Shown here: positions 55,123 to 64,000 of the stretch, piece after piece
Layout of the letters: every line of letters starts with the position of its first letter
Numbering within the stretch: the stretch's first letter is position 1
Origin: Rhizobium gallicum bv. gallicum R602sp
Lineage (GTDB): Bacteria > Pseudomonadota > Alphaproteobacteria > Rhizobiales > Rhizobiaceae
Reading direction: 5' to 3'
NCBI RefSeq assembly: GCF_000816845.1
Contig: NZ_CP006880.1
Span: forward strand, 806,001 to 870,000
Length of the DNA: 64,000 nt
Notes under the pieces: generated by a model
Database searches by the model: none
Seen by the model: the letters and a program-made list of their open reading frames with translations, nothing else
What the model was told of the DNA's origin: nothing
Made by a program: the position numbers and the translations under genes

Positions 55123-55149
55123 TTTTTCGTCTGGCAACGGGAGGATGAC

Positions 55150-56415
55150 ATGAAATATCGTTTGATGGCCGCCGTTTCGGCGGCAAGCATGATCTGTACC
55201 TTGAATCTTGCGGCTGCAGCCGAGCTTTCCTTCGCGGCTAGTTCGACGGGCAATAACCTCGAGTTCTTCCGCAAGCAGTTTGTCATCTTCGAAGAGAAGA
55301 CGGGCCACAAGGTCAACATCGTGAGCATGCCGTCGTCGAGTTCTGAACAGTTCTCGCAGTACCGTCTGTGGCTTGCCGCCGGCAACAAGGACGTCGATGT
55401 CTATCAGACCGACGTCATCTGGGCACCGCAGCTTGCCGATCAGTTCGTGGACCTGAAAGAGGCTGCCAAGGACGTCGTCGAGCAGTTCTTTCCTTCGATC
55501 ATCGCATCGCAGACGGTCAACGACCGTCTCGTGGCGTTGCCGATGTATACCGATGCCCCGGCGCTTTATTATCGCAAGGACCTGCTTGAGAAATACGGTA
55601 AGCAGCCGCCGAAGACCTGGGACGAGCTTGCCGAGACCGCCAGGGAAATCCAGGAAAAGGAACGCACGGCCGGTCAAAAGGACATGTGGGGATTCGTCTT
55701 CCAGGGGAATTCCTATGAGGGCCTCACCTGCAATGCGCTGGAGTGGGTGAAATCCTCCGGCGGCGGGCAGATCGTGGAGCCGGACGGCACGATCTCGATC
55801 AACAATGAAAAGGCAGCAGCCGCGATCGACCGTGCGAAGGGCTGGGTCGGCACGATCTCCCCGCCTGGCGTGCTCGCTTATCAAGAAGAGGAGTCGCGCG
55901 GCGTCTGGCAGACCGGAAATGCCGTCTTCATGCGTAACTGGCCCTATGCCTACTCGCTCGGCAACGGCGCCGATAGCGCAGTGAAGGGCGAGTTCGACGT
56001 AACGACGCTGCCTGTCGCCGCGCTCGGCGACAGGCCGTCTTCAGCGCTCGGCGGCTGGAATCTCGCAGTTTCGAAATATTCTGACGACCAGCAGGCGGCC
56101 ATTGAGCTCGTCAAGTTCCTGGCGTCGAAAGACGTTCAAAAGGCACGGGCCATCGAACTTTCCAATCTGCCAACCCTGGTGGCGCTCTACGACGACCAGG
56201 ATGTCGCTGCCGCGCAGCCTTTCATGCCGGAGTGGAAGCCGATCTTCCAGGATGCCGTACCGCGTCCTTCGGCGACAGCCAAGGTGAAGTACAACGAAGT
56301 ATCATCGAAGTTTTGGACGGCAGTACACAACACGCTGTCCGGCAACGGGACCGCGGCTGAGAACCTTGAGCTTCTCGAGGCCGACCTGACGATCCTTAAG
56401 GGCGATAGCTGGTGA
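55150..56415 (+). CDS. thuE: Trehalose/disaccharide ABC transporter, periplasmic binding protein
   Basis: A 421-residue family 1 sugar-binding protein. Signal peptide with probable cut after AAA near residue 24; then LSFAASSTGNNLEFFRKQFV and the conserved VDVYQTDVIWAPQLADQFVD. Aromatic residues for stacking on sugar are frequent. GGGAGG lies just before the ATG. Order and content of the operon match thuEFGK of Sinorhizobium, which imports trehalose, maltose and sucrose; palatinose-type systems are similar, so the exact sugar is open. Confidence 0.85.
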   Translation: MKYRLMAAVSAASMICTLNLAAAAELSFAASSTGNNLEFFRKQFVIFEEKTGHKVNIVSMPSSSSEQFSQYRLWLAAGNKDVDVYQTDVIWAPQLADQFVDLKEAAKDVVEQFFPSIIASQTVNDRLVALPMYTDAPALYYRKDLLEKYGKQPPKTWDELAETAREIQEKERTAGQKDMWGFVFQGNSYEGLTCNALEWVKSSGGGQIVEPDGTISINNEKAAAAIDRAKGWVGTISPPGVLAYQEEESRGVWQTGNAVFMRNWPYAYSLGNGADSAVKGEFDVTTLPVAALGDRPSSALGGWNLAVSKYSDDQQAAIELVKFLASKDVQKARAIELSNLPTLVALYDDQDVAAAQPFMPEWKPIFQDAVPRPSATAKVKYNEVSSKFWTAVHNTLSGNGTAAENLELLEADLTILKGDSW

Positions 56416-56420
56416 TGAAC

Positions 56421-56450
56421 GGGACCGGCGGCCGGCAGGCCGCCGGTCCC
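56421..56450 (+). other. Intercistronic stem-loop between thuE and thuF
   Basis: A perfect 13-base stem (GGGACCGGCGGCC with its complement) and a GGCA loop begin five bases after the thuE stop. Without a T-run it should not be a full terminator; it more likely protects the thuE message or partly stops transcription, so that binding protein exceeds permease, as in other sugar importers. Confidence 0.7.
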
Positions 56451-56483
56451 GCTTCAGATGTCTCAAGCACGGATAGCGTTTCC

Positions 56484-57470
56484 ATGAGCGAAATCGCAGT
56501 TTCACAGGCGCTCAAACCGCCAGCCTCCGCTTTGAGGTCGGCGAGCGAATTGCGCTCCGAGCGTGTCAGATCGGCCTGGCTGTTTCTGGCGCCGACGCTC
56601 TTTATATTGGCTGTGGTGGCCGGGTGGCCGCTGTTTAGAACGATTTATTTCAGCTTCACGAATGCCTCCCTGACCGATCTTGGCAATGCACAGTTCATCG
56701 GTTTCGGCAATTATCTGTCCTGGGTCACGCTGAAGAGCGGGCGAACCGTCTATCGTGGGCTGCTTGCCGATCCCGTCTGGTGGAGCGCCGTCTGGAACAC
56801 CGCCAAATTTACGGTGGTCTCGGTCATGACCGAGACGACGCTCGGCCTGATCGTTGCGCTGGTCCTGAACGCACAGTTTGCCGGGCGCGGCATTGTGCGC
56901 GCTGCAATTCTTATTCCCTGGGCAATCCCGACGATCGTTTCGGCAAAAATGTGGGCCTGGATGCTCAACGACCAGTTCGGCATTTTGAACGATATGCTCC
57001 TTGGTGTCGGCCTCATCAGCGAAAAGATCGCCTGGACTGCCAATCCGGAAACGGCAATGATTGCGGTTCTGATAGTCGACGTCTGGAAGACGACGCCCTT
57101 CATGGCGCTTCTGATCCTTGCCGGACTGCAGATGGTACCGGCGGATATCTACGAGGCTGCCAGGATCGACGGGGTCAATCCCGTCAAGGTCTTCTGGCGG
57201 CTGACGCTACCGCTGATCCGGCCCGCCATTATGGTCGCCGTGATCTTCCGGATTCTGGATGCGATGCGCATCTTTGATCTGATTTATGTGCTGACGCCCA
57301 ACAATGTCCAGACCAAGACCATGTCGGTCATGGCCCGTGAGAACCTGTTCGACTTTGACAAGTTCGCCTATGGTGCTACCGCTTCGACAGTTCTCTTCCT
57401 CATCATCGCGTCCGTCACCGTACTCTACATCTGGTTCGGACGCGTCAAACTCGGTGGGGAGGACCGTTGA
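56484..57470 (+). CDS. thuF: Sugar ABC transporter permease (ThuF-like)
   Basis: A 328-residue inner-membrane permease of the MalF type with six main helices. The EAA loop reads DIYEAARIDGVNPVKVFWRL before TLPLIRPAI. I choose the ATG at 56484 because the frame upstream to 56415 would put the strong stem-loop inside the coding region. Its N-terminal tail is cytoplasmic (SEIAVSQALKPPASALRS). It is coupled to thuG by a TGATG overlap. Confidence 0.85.
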   Translation: MSEIAVSQALKPPASALRSASELRSERVRSAWLFLAPTLFILAVVAGWPLFRTIYFSFTNASLTDLGNAQFIGFGNYLSWVTLKSGRTVYRGLLADPVWWSAVWNTAKFTVVSVMTETTLGLIVALVLNAQFAGRGIVRAAILIPWAIPTIVSAKMWAWMLNDQFGILNDMLLGVGLISEKIAWTANPETAMIAVLIVDVWKTTPFMALLILAGLQMVPADIYEAARIDGVNPVKVFWRLTLPLIRPAIMVAVIFRILDAMRIFDLIYVLTPNNVQTKTMSVMARENLFDFDKFAYGATASTVLFLIIASVTVLYIWFGRVKLGGEDR

Positions 57471-58300
57471 TGCTCTTGAAGATCACGAAGAATGCGCTCT
57501 TCTACCTGCTCGTCGCGGTGATCGTCCTTCTTGCGGTTTTTCCGTTCTACTACGCGATCCTCACGAGTCTCAAAACCGGCACGGCGCTTTTCGAAGTCAA
57601 TTACTGGCCGAGTTCGATTTCATTCGGAAATTATACATCGGTGATGAACCAGGGCGGCTTTGTCCGAAGCCTTGGAAATTCGATAATGGTCGCCTTGGTC
57701 GTGGTTGCCGCGTCGCTGCTGCTTTCGATCACCGCATCTTTCGCCTTGGCGCGAGTGAATTTCCGCGGCCGGGCGCTGCTGATGCTGACGATCCTTTCAG
57801 TGTCGATGTTCCCGCAGATCGCCGTACTTGCAGGCCTTTTCGAGCTCATTCGATGGATCGGCATCTTCAACACGCCTTTCGCGCTGATTTTTTCGTACAT
57901 GATCTTCACACTGCCGTTCACCGTGTGGGTGCTGACGACCTTCATGCGCGACTTGCCGATCGAGATCGAGGAGGCTGCGATCGTCGACGGTGCTTCGCCA
58001 TGGGTCATCATCACCCAGGTCTTCATGCCGCTCATGTGGCCGGCGCTTGTGACAACCGGCCTGCTTGCCTTCATCACAGCTTGGAATGAATTCCTCTTCG
58101 CGCTAACGTTCACATCATCGAATGCGCAGCGGACCGTGCCGGTTGCCATTGCCCTGCTTTCGGGCGGCAGCCAATTTGAAATACCTTGGGGCAACATCAT
58201 GGCGGCGTCGGTCATCGTCACCGTGCCGGTTGTTGTTCTCGTTTTGATATTCCAGCGCCGGATCATCTCGGGATTGACCGCCGGCGGCGTTAAGGGTTGA
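57470..58300 (+). CDS. thuG: Sugar ABC transporter permease (ThuG-like)
   Basis: A 276-residue MalG-type permease with six helices. The EAA loop reads IEIEEAAIVDGASPWVIITQ before VFMPLMWPALV. The ATG at 57470 shares its A with the thuF stop; GGGGAGG lies upstream. Forms the membrane channel with ThuF. Confidence 0.9.
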   Translation: MLLKITKNALFYLLVAVIVLLAVFPFYYAILTSLKTGTALFEVNYWPSSISFGNYTSVMNQGGFVRSLGNSIMVALVVVAASLLLSITASFALARVNFRGRALLMLTILSVSMFPQIAVLAGLFELIRWIGIFNTPFALIFSYMIFTLPFTVWVLTTFMRDLPIEIEEAAIVDGASPWVIITQVFMPLMWPALVTTGLLAFITAWNEFLFALTFTSSNAQRTVPVAIALLSGGSQFEIPWGNIMAASVIVTVPVVVLVLIFQRRIISGLTAGGVKG

Positions 58301-58312
58301 GGGAGTAGGCCA

Positions 58313-59338
58313 TTGGCACAGATACGCCTAGACAATATCCGCAAGAGCTTCGGCGCCTTCGAGGTCATCAAGGGTGTTACGATGGACATCCGCCGAGGCG
58401 AATTCATGGTCTTCGTCGGTCCCTCCGGATGTGGCAAGTCAACGCTGCTGCGCCTCATCTCGGGCCTTGAAGACATTACGTCCGGCACGCTCTCTTTCGA
58501 TGACGAGGTGGTAAACCAGCGTGCGCCCTCAAAGCGAGGGATCGCCATGGTGTTCCAATCCTATGCGCTCTATCCCCATATGACGGTTTTCGACAATATG
58601 GCCTTCGGCATGAAGCTTGCGGGACGGACGAAGGATGAATGCCGGCATAGGGTCGAGCAAGCCGCCGGCATGCTGCAGCTATCGCCCTATCTCGAACGTC
58701 TGCCGCGTCAGCTATCGGGCGGGCAGCGTCAGCGCGTCGCGATCGGCCGGGCGATCGTTCGCGATCCCAAGGTCTTCCTCTTCGATGAGCCGCTGTCGAA
58801 CCTCGATGCGGCATTGCGCGTGGCGACAAGGCTGGAGATCGCCAAGCTGCACCGCAGCATGCACAATACGACGATGATCTATGTGACGCACGATCAGGTT
58901 GAGGCCATGACGCTTGCCGACCGTATCTGCGTCCTGAGGGACGGCGTTGTCGAGCAGATCGGCACGCCGCTTGAGCTTTACGAGAGCCCGAATTCAATCT
59001 TCGTTGCCGGCTTCATTGGCTCGCCGAAGATGAATTTCCTGTCAGGCGGACTGGCGCAGCCCTATAATACCCATACGATCGGCGTGCGTGCAGAGCATAT
59101 CCGGATCACGTCGCAAGCGGCAGTCTGGAACGGAACCGTCATTCATTCGGAGATCCTCGGCTCCGACAGCTTTGTCTATCTGGACATCGGTGCAGATGAG
59201 CCGCTGATCGTGCGTGAGACCGGCGTTTCCGGCCATGAGCCGGGCCAGAAGCTCGGCGTTGCGCCAGTTGCCGGCCACATACACAGTTTTGACCAATCTG
59301 GCCGCGCGCTTGCAAAAGCATCCATGCGCGCTGCCTGA
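58313..59338 (+). CDS. thuK: Sugar ABC transporter ATPase (ThuK/MalK-like)
   Basis: A 341-residue ATPase of the MalK/UgpC group: Walker [11 protein letters not shown]-loop [12 protein letters not shown], signature LSGGQRQR, Walker [15 protein letters not shown]-loop VTHDQVEAM, and a C-terminal OB-fold (TOBE) regulatory domain. The start is TTG, with GAGGGAGTAGG upstream. It completes the importer. Confidence 0.92.
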   Translation: MAQIRLDNIRKSFGAFEVIKGVTMDIRRGEFMVFVGPSGCGKSTLLRLISGLEDITSGTLSFDDEVVNQRAPSKRGIAMVFQSYALYPHMTVFDNMAFGMKLAGRTKDECRHRVEQAAGMLQLSPYLERLPRQLSGGQRQRVAIGRAIVRDPKVFLFDEPLSNLDAALRVATRLEIAKLHRSMHNTTMIYVTHDQVEAMTLADRICVLRDGVVEQIGTPLELYESPNSIFVAGFIGSPKMNFLSGGLAQPYNTHTIGVRAEHIRITSQAAVWNGTVIHSEILGSDSFVYLDIGADEPLIVRETGVSGHEPGQKLGVAPVAGHIHSFDQSGRALAKASMRAA

Positions 59339-59403
59339 CTATCCACCAAGGATCGATCCACCTCCCAGGCTCGGTCCTCTTCACATCGCAAGGAGTAACG
59401 ATC

Positions 59404-60189
59404 GTGCCTATTCGCACCATTGTCTGGGGTGAAAACATCCATGAGAACACCAATGCCGTCGTCAGGGAAATTTATCCCGAAGGCATGCACACCACGATTG
59501 CCGCTGCGCTGAACAGCGACCCGGCAATCAGGGCGACGACCGCGACGCTGCAGGAGCCGGAGCATGGCCTGTCGCAAGGGCGGCTTGCCGAAACCGACGT
59601 CCTCACCTGGTGGGGCCACAAGGATCATGGCGCAGTCTCCGACGAAGTGGTCGAACGCGTCGCCAAGCGGGTCTGGGAAGGCATGGGCCTGCTGGTGCTT
59701 CATTCCGGCCATTTTTCGAAGATCTTCAAGCGGCTGATGGGAACACCCTGCGCGCTGAAATGGCGCGAGGCAGGCGAACGCGAGCGGTTGTGGACCATCA
59801 ATCCGCGTCATCCGATCGCTGCCGGCCTTGAGGAGAACTTCGTCCTTGAAAACGAGGAGATGTATGGCGAACAGTTTTCGGTTCCCGAGCCGCTGGAAAC
59901 AGTGTTCATCTCCTGGTTCCAGGGCGGTGAGGTGTTCCGGTCCGGGATGACCTGGCGGCGTGGGGCGGGCAACATCTTCTATTTCCGCCCCGGTCACGAG
60001 ACCTATCCGACCTATCACGACCCCAATATCCGCAAGGTGCTGATCAACGCTGTCAAATGGGCTCATAACCCTCAAGGCGACCTCAAGACCATCACCGATG
60101 CCCCGAACGTTCCGGTGGAGAAGGCGCACGAACCGATCGTGGAGCGCGGCCCGAAATTGCACCAGGCCGGCGAAGCCGGTTACCGCTGA
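59404..60189 (+). CDS. thuA: ThuA, trehalose utilisation protein
   Basis: A 261-residue ThuA-family protein, class I glutamine-amidotransferase-like fold. Conserved stretches are [24 protein letters not shown] (here [18 protein letters not shown]), [19 protein letters not shown] and [16 protein letters not shown]. In Sinorhizobium ThuA works with ThuB to convert imported trehalose-type sugars to 3-keto forms. The start is GTG with AAGGAG upstream. It lies 65 bases after thuK. Confidence 0.92.
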   Translation: MPIRTIVWGENIHENTNAVVREIYPEGMHTTIAAALNSDPAIRATTATLQEPEHGLSQGRLAETDVLTWWGHKDHGAVSDEVVERVAKRVWEGMGLLVLHSGHFSKIFKRLMGTPCALKWREAGERERLWTINPRHPIAAGLEENFVLENEEMYGEQFSVPEPLETVFISWFQGGEVFRSGMTWRRGAGNIFYFRPGHETYPTYHDPNIRKVLINAVKWAHNPQGDLKTITDAPNVPVEKAHEPIVERGPKLHQAGEAGYR

Positions 60190-60199
60190 GGGGGCAAGG

Positions 60200-61315
60200 A
60201 TGAGACTTCTTGTTCTTGGTACAGGCTCGATGGCGAAGAGCCAGGTCAGTCATTTCAAATTGATCGAAGGCGTCGAGGTCGTCGGCGCTGTCGACACTGA
60301 TCCGTCACGCCTTGCCGAATTTTCCGATCATTTCGGCATTGAGAAACGTTTCCTCGCGATTGAGGAAGCAATTGCCTGGGGAGATTTCGATGCCGCAACC
60401 AATGTAACCCCAGACCGAATCCATCATCCGACGACTATGGCGCTGATTGCCGCCGGCAAGCACGTCTTCTGCGAAAAGCCGCTGGCCGAAAACTACGCTG
60501 ACGCTCTGGAGATGACGACTGCGGCGGAAACCGCCGGAGTGATCAATATGGTCAACCTCACCTATCGCAACGTCGCGCCGCTGCAGAGGGCTCGCGAGAT
60601 GGTGCTCGCCGGTGAGCTCGGTACGATCAAGCATGTTGAAGCATCCTATCTGCAGAGCTGGCTGGTGTCGCGGGCCTGGGGGGATTGGCGCACGGAATCG
60701 CGCTGGCTCTGGCGGCTTTCGACCGGTCACGGCTCGAACGGTGTGCTTGGCGATGTCGGCATCCATATCCTCGACTTCGCCGCCTATGGCGCGGCAACCG
60801 ATATCGACCACGTCTTTGCGCGGCTCAAGACCTTCAACAAGGCGCCAGGTGGCCAGATCGGCGAGTATCTGCTCGATGCCAACGACAGTTTCACGATGTC
60901 TGTCGACTTCGCCAATGGTGCGCTCGGCGTCATTCACGCGACCCGCTGGGCCACGGGTCATCTCAATGAGCTGAAGCTTCGCATCTACGGTGAACGGGGC
61001 AGCCTCGAGATCATTCACCGGCCGAACGGCTCGCAGCTGCGCGGCTGCTTTGATGAGAACATCGAGACGGCGACCTGGGCCGATATCGATGTTGCGCCGG
61101 TGCCGACCAACTATCAGCGTTTCGTCGAAGCGGTCGCGACCGGCAAGCAGCTTGATCCGAACTTCCGTCATGCCGCTAACCTGCAGAAGGTCATCGATCT
61201 CGCGATCGTCTCGGAAAAGGAGCGCCGTGAGCTCAATCTGCTGTCGGAGGAGGTCGGCATGACGCCCGGACCGGAAGGCGCCGGCAACGTGGAGGTGCTG
61301 CCGATCGCGGTATAG
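60200..61315 (+). CDS. thuB: ThuB, NAD(P)-dependent sugar 3-dehydrogenase (Gfo/Idh/MocA)
   Basis: A 371-residue dehydrogenase with an N-terminal Rossmann fold (LLVLGTGSMAKSQVSHF) and the catalytic EKP motif intact (VFCEKPLAENYADA). The sugar-binding domain contains LGDVGIHILDFAAYGAATDI. With ThuA it should oxidise C3 of the imported disaccharide. It begins ten bases after thuA. By eye it is close to the next gene throughout. Confidence 0.9.
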   Translation: MRLLVLGTGSMAKSQVSHFKLIEGVEVVGAVDTDPSRLAEFSDHFGIEKRFLAIEEAIAWGDFDAATNVTPDRIHHPTTMALIAAGKHVFCEKPLAENYADALEMTTAAETAGVINMVNLTYRNVAPLQRAREMVLAGELGTIKHVEASYLQSWLVSRAWGDWRTESRWLWRLSTGHGSNGVLGDVGIHILDFAAYGAATDIDHVFARLKTFNKAPGGQIGEYLLDANDSFTMSVDFANGALGVIHATRWATGHLNELKLRIYGERGSLEIIHRPNGSQLRGCFDENIETATWADIDVAPVPTNYQRFVEAVATGKQLDPNFRHAANLQKVIDLAIVSEKERRELNLLSEEVGMTPGPEGAGNVEVLPIAV

Positions 61316-61334
61316 GCGCTTGCCGCACGAAGCC

Positions 61335-61362
61335 CCATGCGGCCTGTCCAAAGGCCGTATGG
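61335..61362 (+). other. Stem-loop between the two thuB-type genes
   Basis: CCATGCGGCCT and AGGCCGTATGG form an 11-base stem (one G-U pair in RNA) with a six-base loop, 19 bases after the thuB stop. There is no T-run. It may be a weak terminator or processing site setting the level of the downstream copy. Confidence 0.45.
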
Positions 61363-61458
61363 CTGGATGTTGAAGTCCCGCCTTGATGAAGCATGACTGA
61401 GGGCCGGGCGCAAATGCCAACGTGCGCGTCTGGTCGGGTCCAAGCATAAGGAGGCATA

Positions 61459-62553
61459 ATGAAGCTGATCATACTTGGCACTGGCTGGTGGGCGAACACC
61501 CATGCCACGAGTTTCTCGGAGATCGCCGGCGTGGAGATCGTCGCGGCGGTCGATAGTGATGATGTGCGCCTGCGCGCCTTTGCCGCCCGGCACAATATTC
61601 CGCTCACCTTCAATTCACTGGAGGATGCACTTTCCTGGGGCGAATTCGACGCAGCGACCAATGTCACGCCGGACCGCGTGCACTATGCCACGACCTTGGC
61701 CCTGCTTGCAGCCGGCAAACACGTCTTCTGCGAAAAGCCGCTGGCTGAGAATTTCGCCCAGGCTGCAGAAATGGCCGACGCCGCCGAGAGGTCGAAGCAG
61801 ATGACGATGGTGAACCTCACCTATCGCAATGTTGCTCCGCTGCAGAAGGCTCGGCAAATGGTGCTGAACGGCGATATCGGTCAAATCCGGCACTTCGAGG
61901 CTTCCTACCTTCAGAGCTGGCTCGTGTCGAAGGCCTGGGGCGACTGGACGACGCAGCCCCAATGGCTCTGGCGCCTGTCGAGCAAGCATGGGTCGAACGG
62001 CGTTCTCGGTGACATTGGCATTCATATCCTCGATTTCGTGGTCTACGGGGCCGGAAGCGATATCAAGACCGCGGCTGCGCAACTGAAGACCTTCGAAAAG
62101 GCCCCGGGTAACAGGATTGGCGAATATGAACTCGACGCCAACGACAGCTTTGTGATGATGGCCGAGCTGAAAAATGGCGCTCTGGGCGTCATCCATGCCA
62201 GCCGCTGGGCGACCGGACACCTGAACGAACTGCGGCTGCGGGTCCACGGCGACAGGGGGGCAATCGAAGTCACTGACACGCCGAACGGCGCGACGCTTAG
62301 AATCTGCGCCGGCGCGGATGCCGACGAGGCGATCTGGCGGCGCGTGCAGGTTGAACCCGTTGCAACGAACTTCGAGCGCTTCGCCGAGGCCGTGAGGACT
62401 GGCGTCGGACAGGAGCCATCCTTCCGGCATGCCGCCAATCTGCAAGAGGTCATCGACCACGCACGCAACTCGGCCGCCAGCCTGCCCACCCTGATCATCG
62501 CCGCTCAAAGCGGACCATATGACACGGGAGCTGCCGAGGAGCGTCGTCGTTAG
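61459..62553 (+). CDS. Second ThuB-like dehydrogenase (tandem paralog)
   Basis: A 364-residue Gfo/Idh/MocA protein with the same motifs as ThuB: LIILGTGWWANTHATSF, VFCEKPLAENFAQA, LTYRNVAPLQKARQMVL and GDIGIHILDFVVYGAGSDI. Large parts are near-identical to ThuB, the nucleotide-binding loop (WWANTH against SMAKSQ) and the C-terminus differ. AAGGAGG precedes the ATG. It probably arose by tandem duplication and may accept another sugar or cofactor. A 143-base gap with a hairpin separates it from thuB. Confidence 0.85.
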   Translation: MKLIILGTGWWANTHATSFSEIAGVEIVAAVDSDDVRLRAFAARHNIPLTFNSLEDALSWGEFDAATNVTPDRVHYATTLALLAAGKHVFCEKPLAENFAQAAEMADAAERSKQMTMVNLTYRNVAPLQKARQMVLNGDIGQIRHFEASYLQSWLVSKAWGDWTTQPQWLWRLSSKHGSNGVLGDIGIHILDFVVYGAGSDIKTAAAQLKTFEKAPGNRIGEYELDANDSFVMMAELKNGALGVIHASRWATGHLNELRLRVHGDRGAIEVTDTPNGATLRICAGADADEAIWRRVQVEPVATNFERFAEAVRTGVGQEPSFRHAANLQEVIDHARNSAASLPTLIIAAQSGPYDTGAAEERRR

Positions 62554-62563
62554 ACAGTTGCGG

Positions 62564-64000
62564 TCACGTCGTCGGACTGCTGAGGGCCGTCTCTTCCAAA
62601 ACCTCCTCCGGAATATCGTCGAAGGAGGCATAGTTCAGATTGTAGAGCCGCGAATAGAGTTTGCCGTTCGTCATCAGCTGCCGGTGATTGCCGCTTTCGA
62701 TGATCTCTCCATTTTGCAGGACGATGATACGGTCGGCCTCCCGGATCGTCGCCAGCCGGTGGGCGATGACGAGGCCGGTGCGGTTTTCGAGAAGCTTGAC
62801 CAGCGCCTTCTGGATCAGCATCTCCGTGTAGCTGTCGATATTCGCCGTCGCTTCATCGAGCACCAGGATCTTTGCATCGGCAACGAGCGCGCGAGCGAAA
62901 CTGAGCAGCTGCCGCTGGCCGAGCGACAGATTGCCGCCGCGCTCGCCGAGCACGCTGTCGTAACCTTCGGGCAGGCGCATGATGAAGTCGTGGGCACCCA
63001 CGGCCTTGGCCGCTTCGATCACCTGTTCGCGCGTCGCCTCTGTCTTGTGATAGCGAATGTTTTCGAAGACGGTACCGGTGAAAAGGAAAGGTTCCTGCAA
63101 TACCATGGCGATCTGATCGCCGAGTGAGTCCTGCGTCAGCTGGCGTACATCATGCCCTGCGACCAAAACCTGGCCCTGCTGCACATCGTAAAACCGGTGG
63201 ATCAGCGACATACAGCTCGATTTGCCGGAGCCGGTCGGGCCGACGAGGGCGACTGTTTCGCCGGGGTTCACCTTGAAACTCACCTGCTTCAGCACCGGGT
63301 GCTTCGGATTGTAGCCGAAGACGACGTCGCGGAACTCGACTGAACCGTCCATGTCTTTCGAAAGCGCCACGGCGTTTAGCGCATCCTTGATCTCCACCGG
63401 GACATCGAGAACCTCCGTCAATCTCTGGCCCGAAGCCATGGCGCGCTGCATGACGGAATATTGCAGCGTCAGCGAGCGGATCGGATCGAAGAAACGCTGG
63501 ATGTAGAAGAGGAAGGCAACGAGCACCCCCACATCGAGAGCCTGGTTCAGGACGCGCGCCCCGCCGACGACGATAACGAGCGCCATTGCCACGCCGGTCA
63601 AGGAATCAACGATCGGTACCATCACCTGTGCATAGCGGGCTGCCGTCAGATGCGTCTTGAGGTTCGCGTGCGCCTTGTCGTCATAGAGCGTGAAATTGAC
63701 GCCCTGGCGATCCATGCTTTGCACGGCGCGGACGCCATGGATTGCCTCGGCAAGCGCACCGGCCGCAATCGAGTTCGTCTCGTGCGCCGCCATGAAGGAT
63801 CTGCGCGCCAGCGGCAGCCAGAAGAGACGGACGAGGAACAGGATAGGCAAGGCAGAGAGTGTCAGCAGCCCGAGCTTGAAGTCGAGATAGAGCATCACGA
63901 AAACGATGCCGAAGAGCAGGGTGATATCACCGACGGAAAGCACTGACGTCTCGAGAAACTCCTGCATGGAGTTGACATCGCCTTGAAGACGCGACATCAG
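62564..64000 (-). CDS. ABC exporter, fused permease-ATPase, 5' end outside the window
   Basis: The visible 478 residues hold the end of a six-helix transmembrane domain and a complete ATPase: Walker A GPTGSGKSS, Q-loop LQEPFLFTGTV, signature LSLGQRQL (SLGQ in place of SGGQ), Walker B ILVLDEATANID, H-loop VIAHRLATI. The frame is open through the last base of the window (LMSRLQGDV), so the start is upstream. It belongs to the MsbA/MdlB-like exporters of lipids, peptides or drugs. It converges on the second thuB-type gene, stops ten bases apart. Confidence 0.9.
   Translation of the reverse strand: MMSRLQGDVNSMQEFLETSVLSVGDITLLFGIVFVMLYLDFKLGLLTLSALPILFLVRLFWLPLARRSFMAAHETNSIAAGALAEAIHGVRAVQSMDRQGVNFTLYDDKAHANLKTHLTAARYAQVMVPIVDSLTGVAMALVIVVGGARVLNQALDVGVLVAFLFYIQRFFDPIRSLTLQYSVMQRAMASGQRLTEVLDVPVEIKDALNAVALSKDMDGSVEFRDVVFGYNPKHPVLKQVSFKVNPGETVALVGPTGSGKSSCMSLIHRFYDVQQGQVLVAGHDVRQLTQDSLGDQIAMVLQEPFLFTGTVFENIRYHKTEATREQVIEAAKAVGAHDFIMRLPEGYDSVLGERGGNLSLGQRQLLSFARALVADAKILVLDEATANIDSYTEMLIQKALVKLLENRTGLVIAHRLATIREADRIIVLQNGEIIESGNHRQLMTNGKLYSRLYNLNYASFDDIPEEVLEETALSSPTT

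Noticed and set aside
60305..62631. Long open frames antisense to both thuB-type genes
   Set aside because: They resemble each other only because the sense genes are paralogs. No ribosome site or domain is apparent.

Overview
The window looks like a piece of a large replicon, probably a megaplasmid or chromid, of a Rhizobiaceae-type alphaproteobacterium. The indications are a trehalose-type thuREFGKAB locus with its ThuA and ThuB enzymes, a second-copy style complex I (nuo) cluster, a CIRCE-controlled groESL operon, a high-GC genome with many LysR regulators, and decayed DUF736 and DUF2493 genes, which are common cargo of rhizobial plasmids. No rRNA, tRNA, CRISPR array or replication origin was recognised. 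The assignment rests on recognised protein families, not on a database search.

Layout. Positions 1-2.6 kb hold a truncated unknown gene and an OmpR/EnvZ-type two-component pair. Positions 2.9-24 kb form an accessory block of small redox and detoxification genes: two Gal80-like Gfo/Idh proteins, an aldo/keto reductase, an alpha/beta hydrolase, three quinone oxidoreductases, a pirin, an SDR, an NADP-binding F420-type protein, and an alcohol dehydrogenase / metallo-hydrolase / frameshifted aldehyde dehydrogenase set. LysR and HxlR regulators sit between them. This block is scarred: an IS5-type transposase stub, ArsR, NmrA, dienelactone-hydrolase, MFS and DUF2493 fragments all lie in it. Positions 24.3-29.5 kb carry an agmatinase-family ureohydrolase with a polar amino-acid ABC importer and a divergent LysR gene with a textbook operator. 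Positions 29.7-34.1 kb contain transposon and plasmid relics, groESL with a CIRCE site, and a decayed siderophore ABC ATPase.

Positions 34.4-50.9 kb encode a complete NADH:quinone oxidoreductase in an unusual arrangement. The forward operon reads J, K, antiporter-like 1, an 84-residue membrane protein, antiporter-like 2, M, N, A, B, C, D, E, F, G. A convergent operon reads H, I and a CBS-domain protein. There are four antiporter-like subunits instead of three, and one of them lacks the usual membrane lysine. I consider this the most interesting system in the window.

Positions 51.2-53.6 kb hold an Lrp/hpd divergent pair (tyrosine breakdown) and a HupE/UreJ metal permease. Positions 53.8-62.6 kb hold a LacI-regulated sugar importer with ThuA and two tandem ThuB-type dehydrogenases, which should import a disaccharide and oxidise it to a 3-keto derivative. 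A truncated ABC exporter closes the window.
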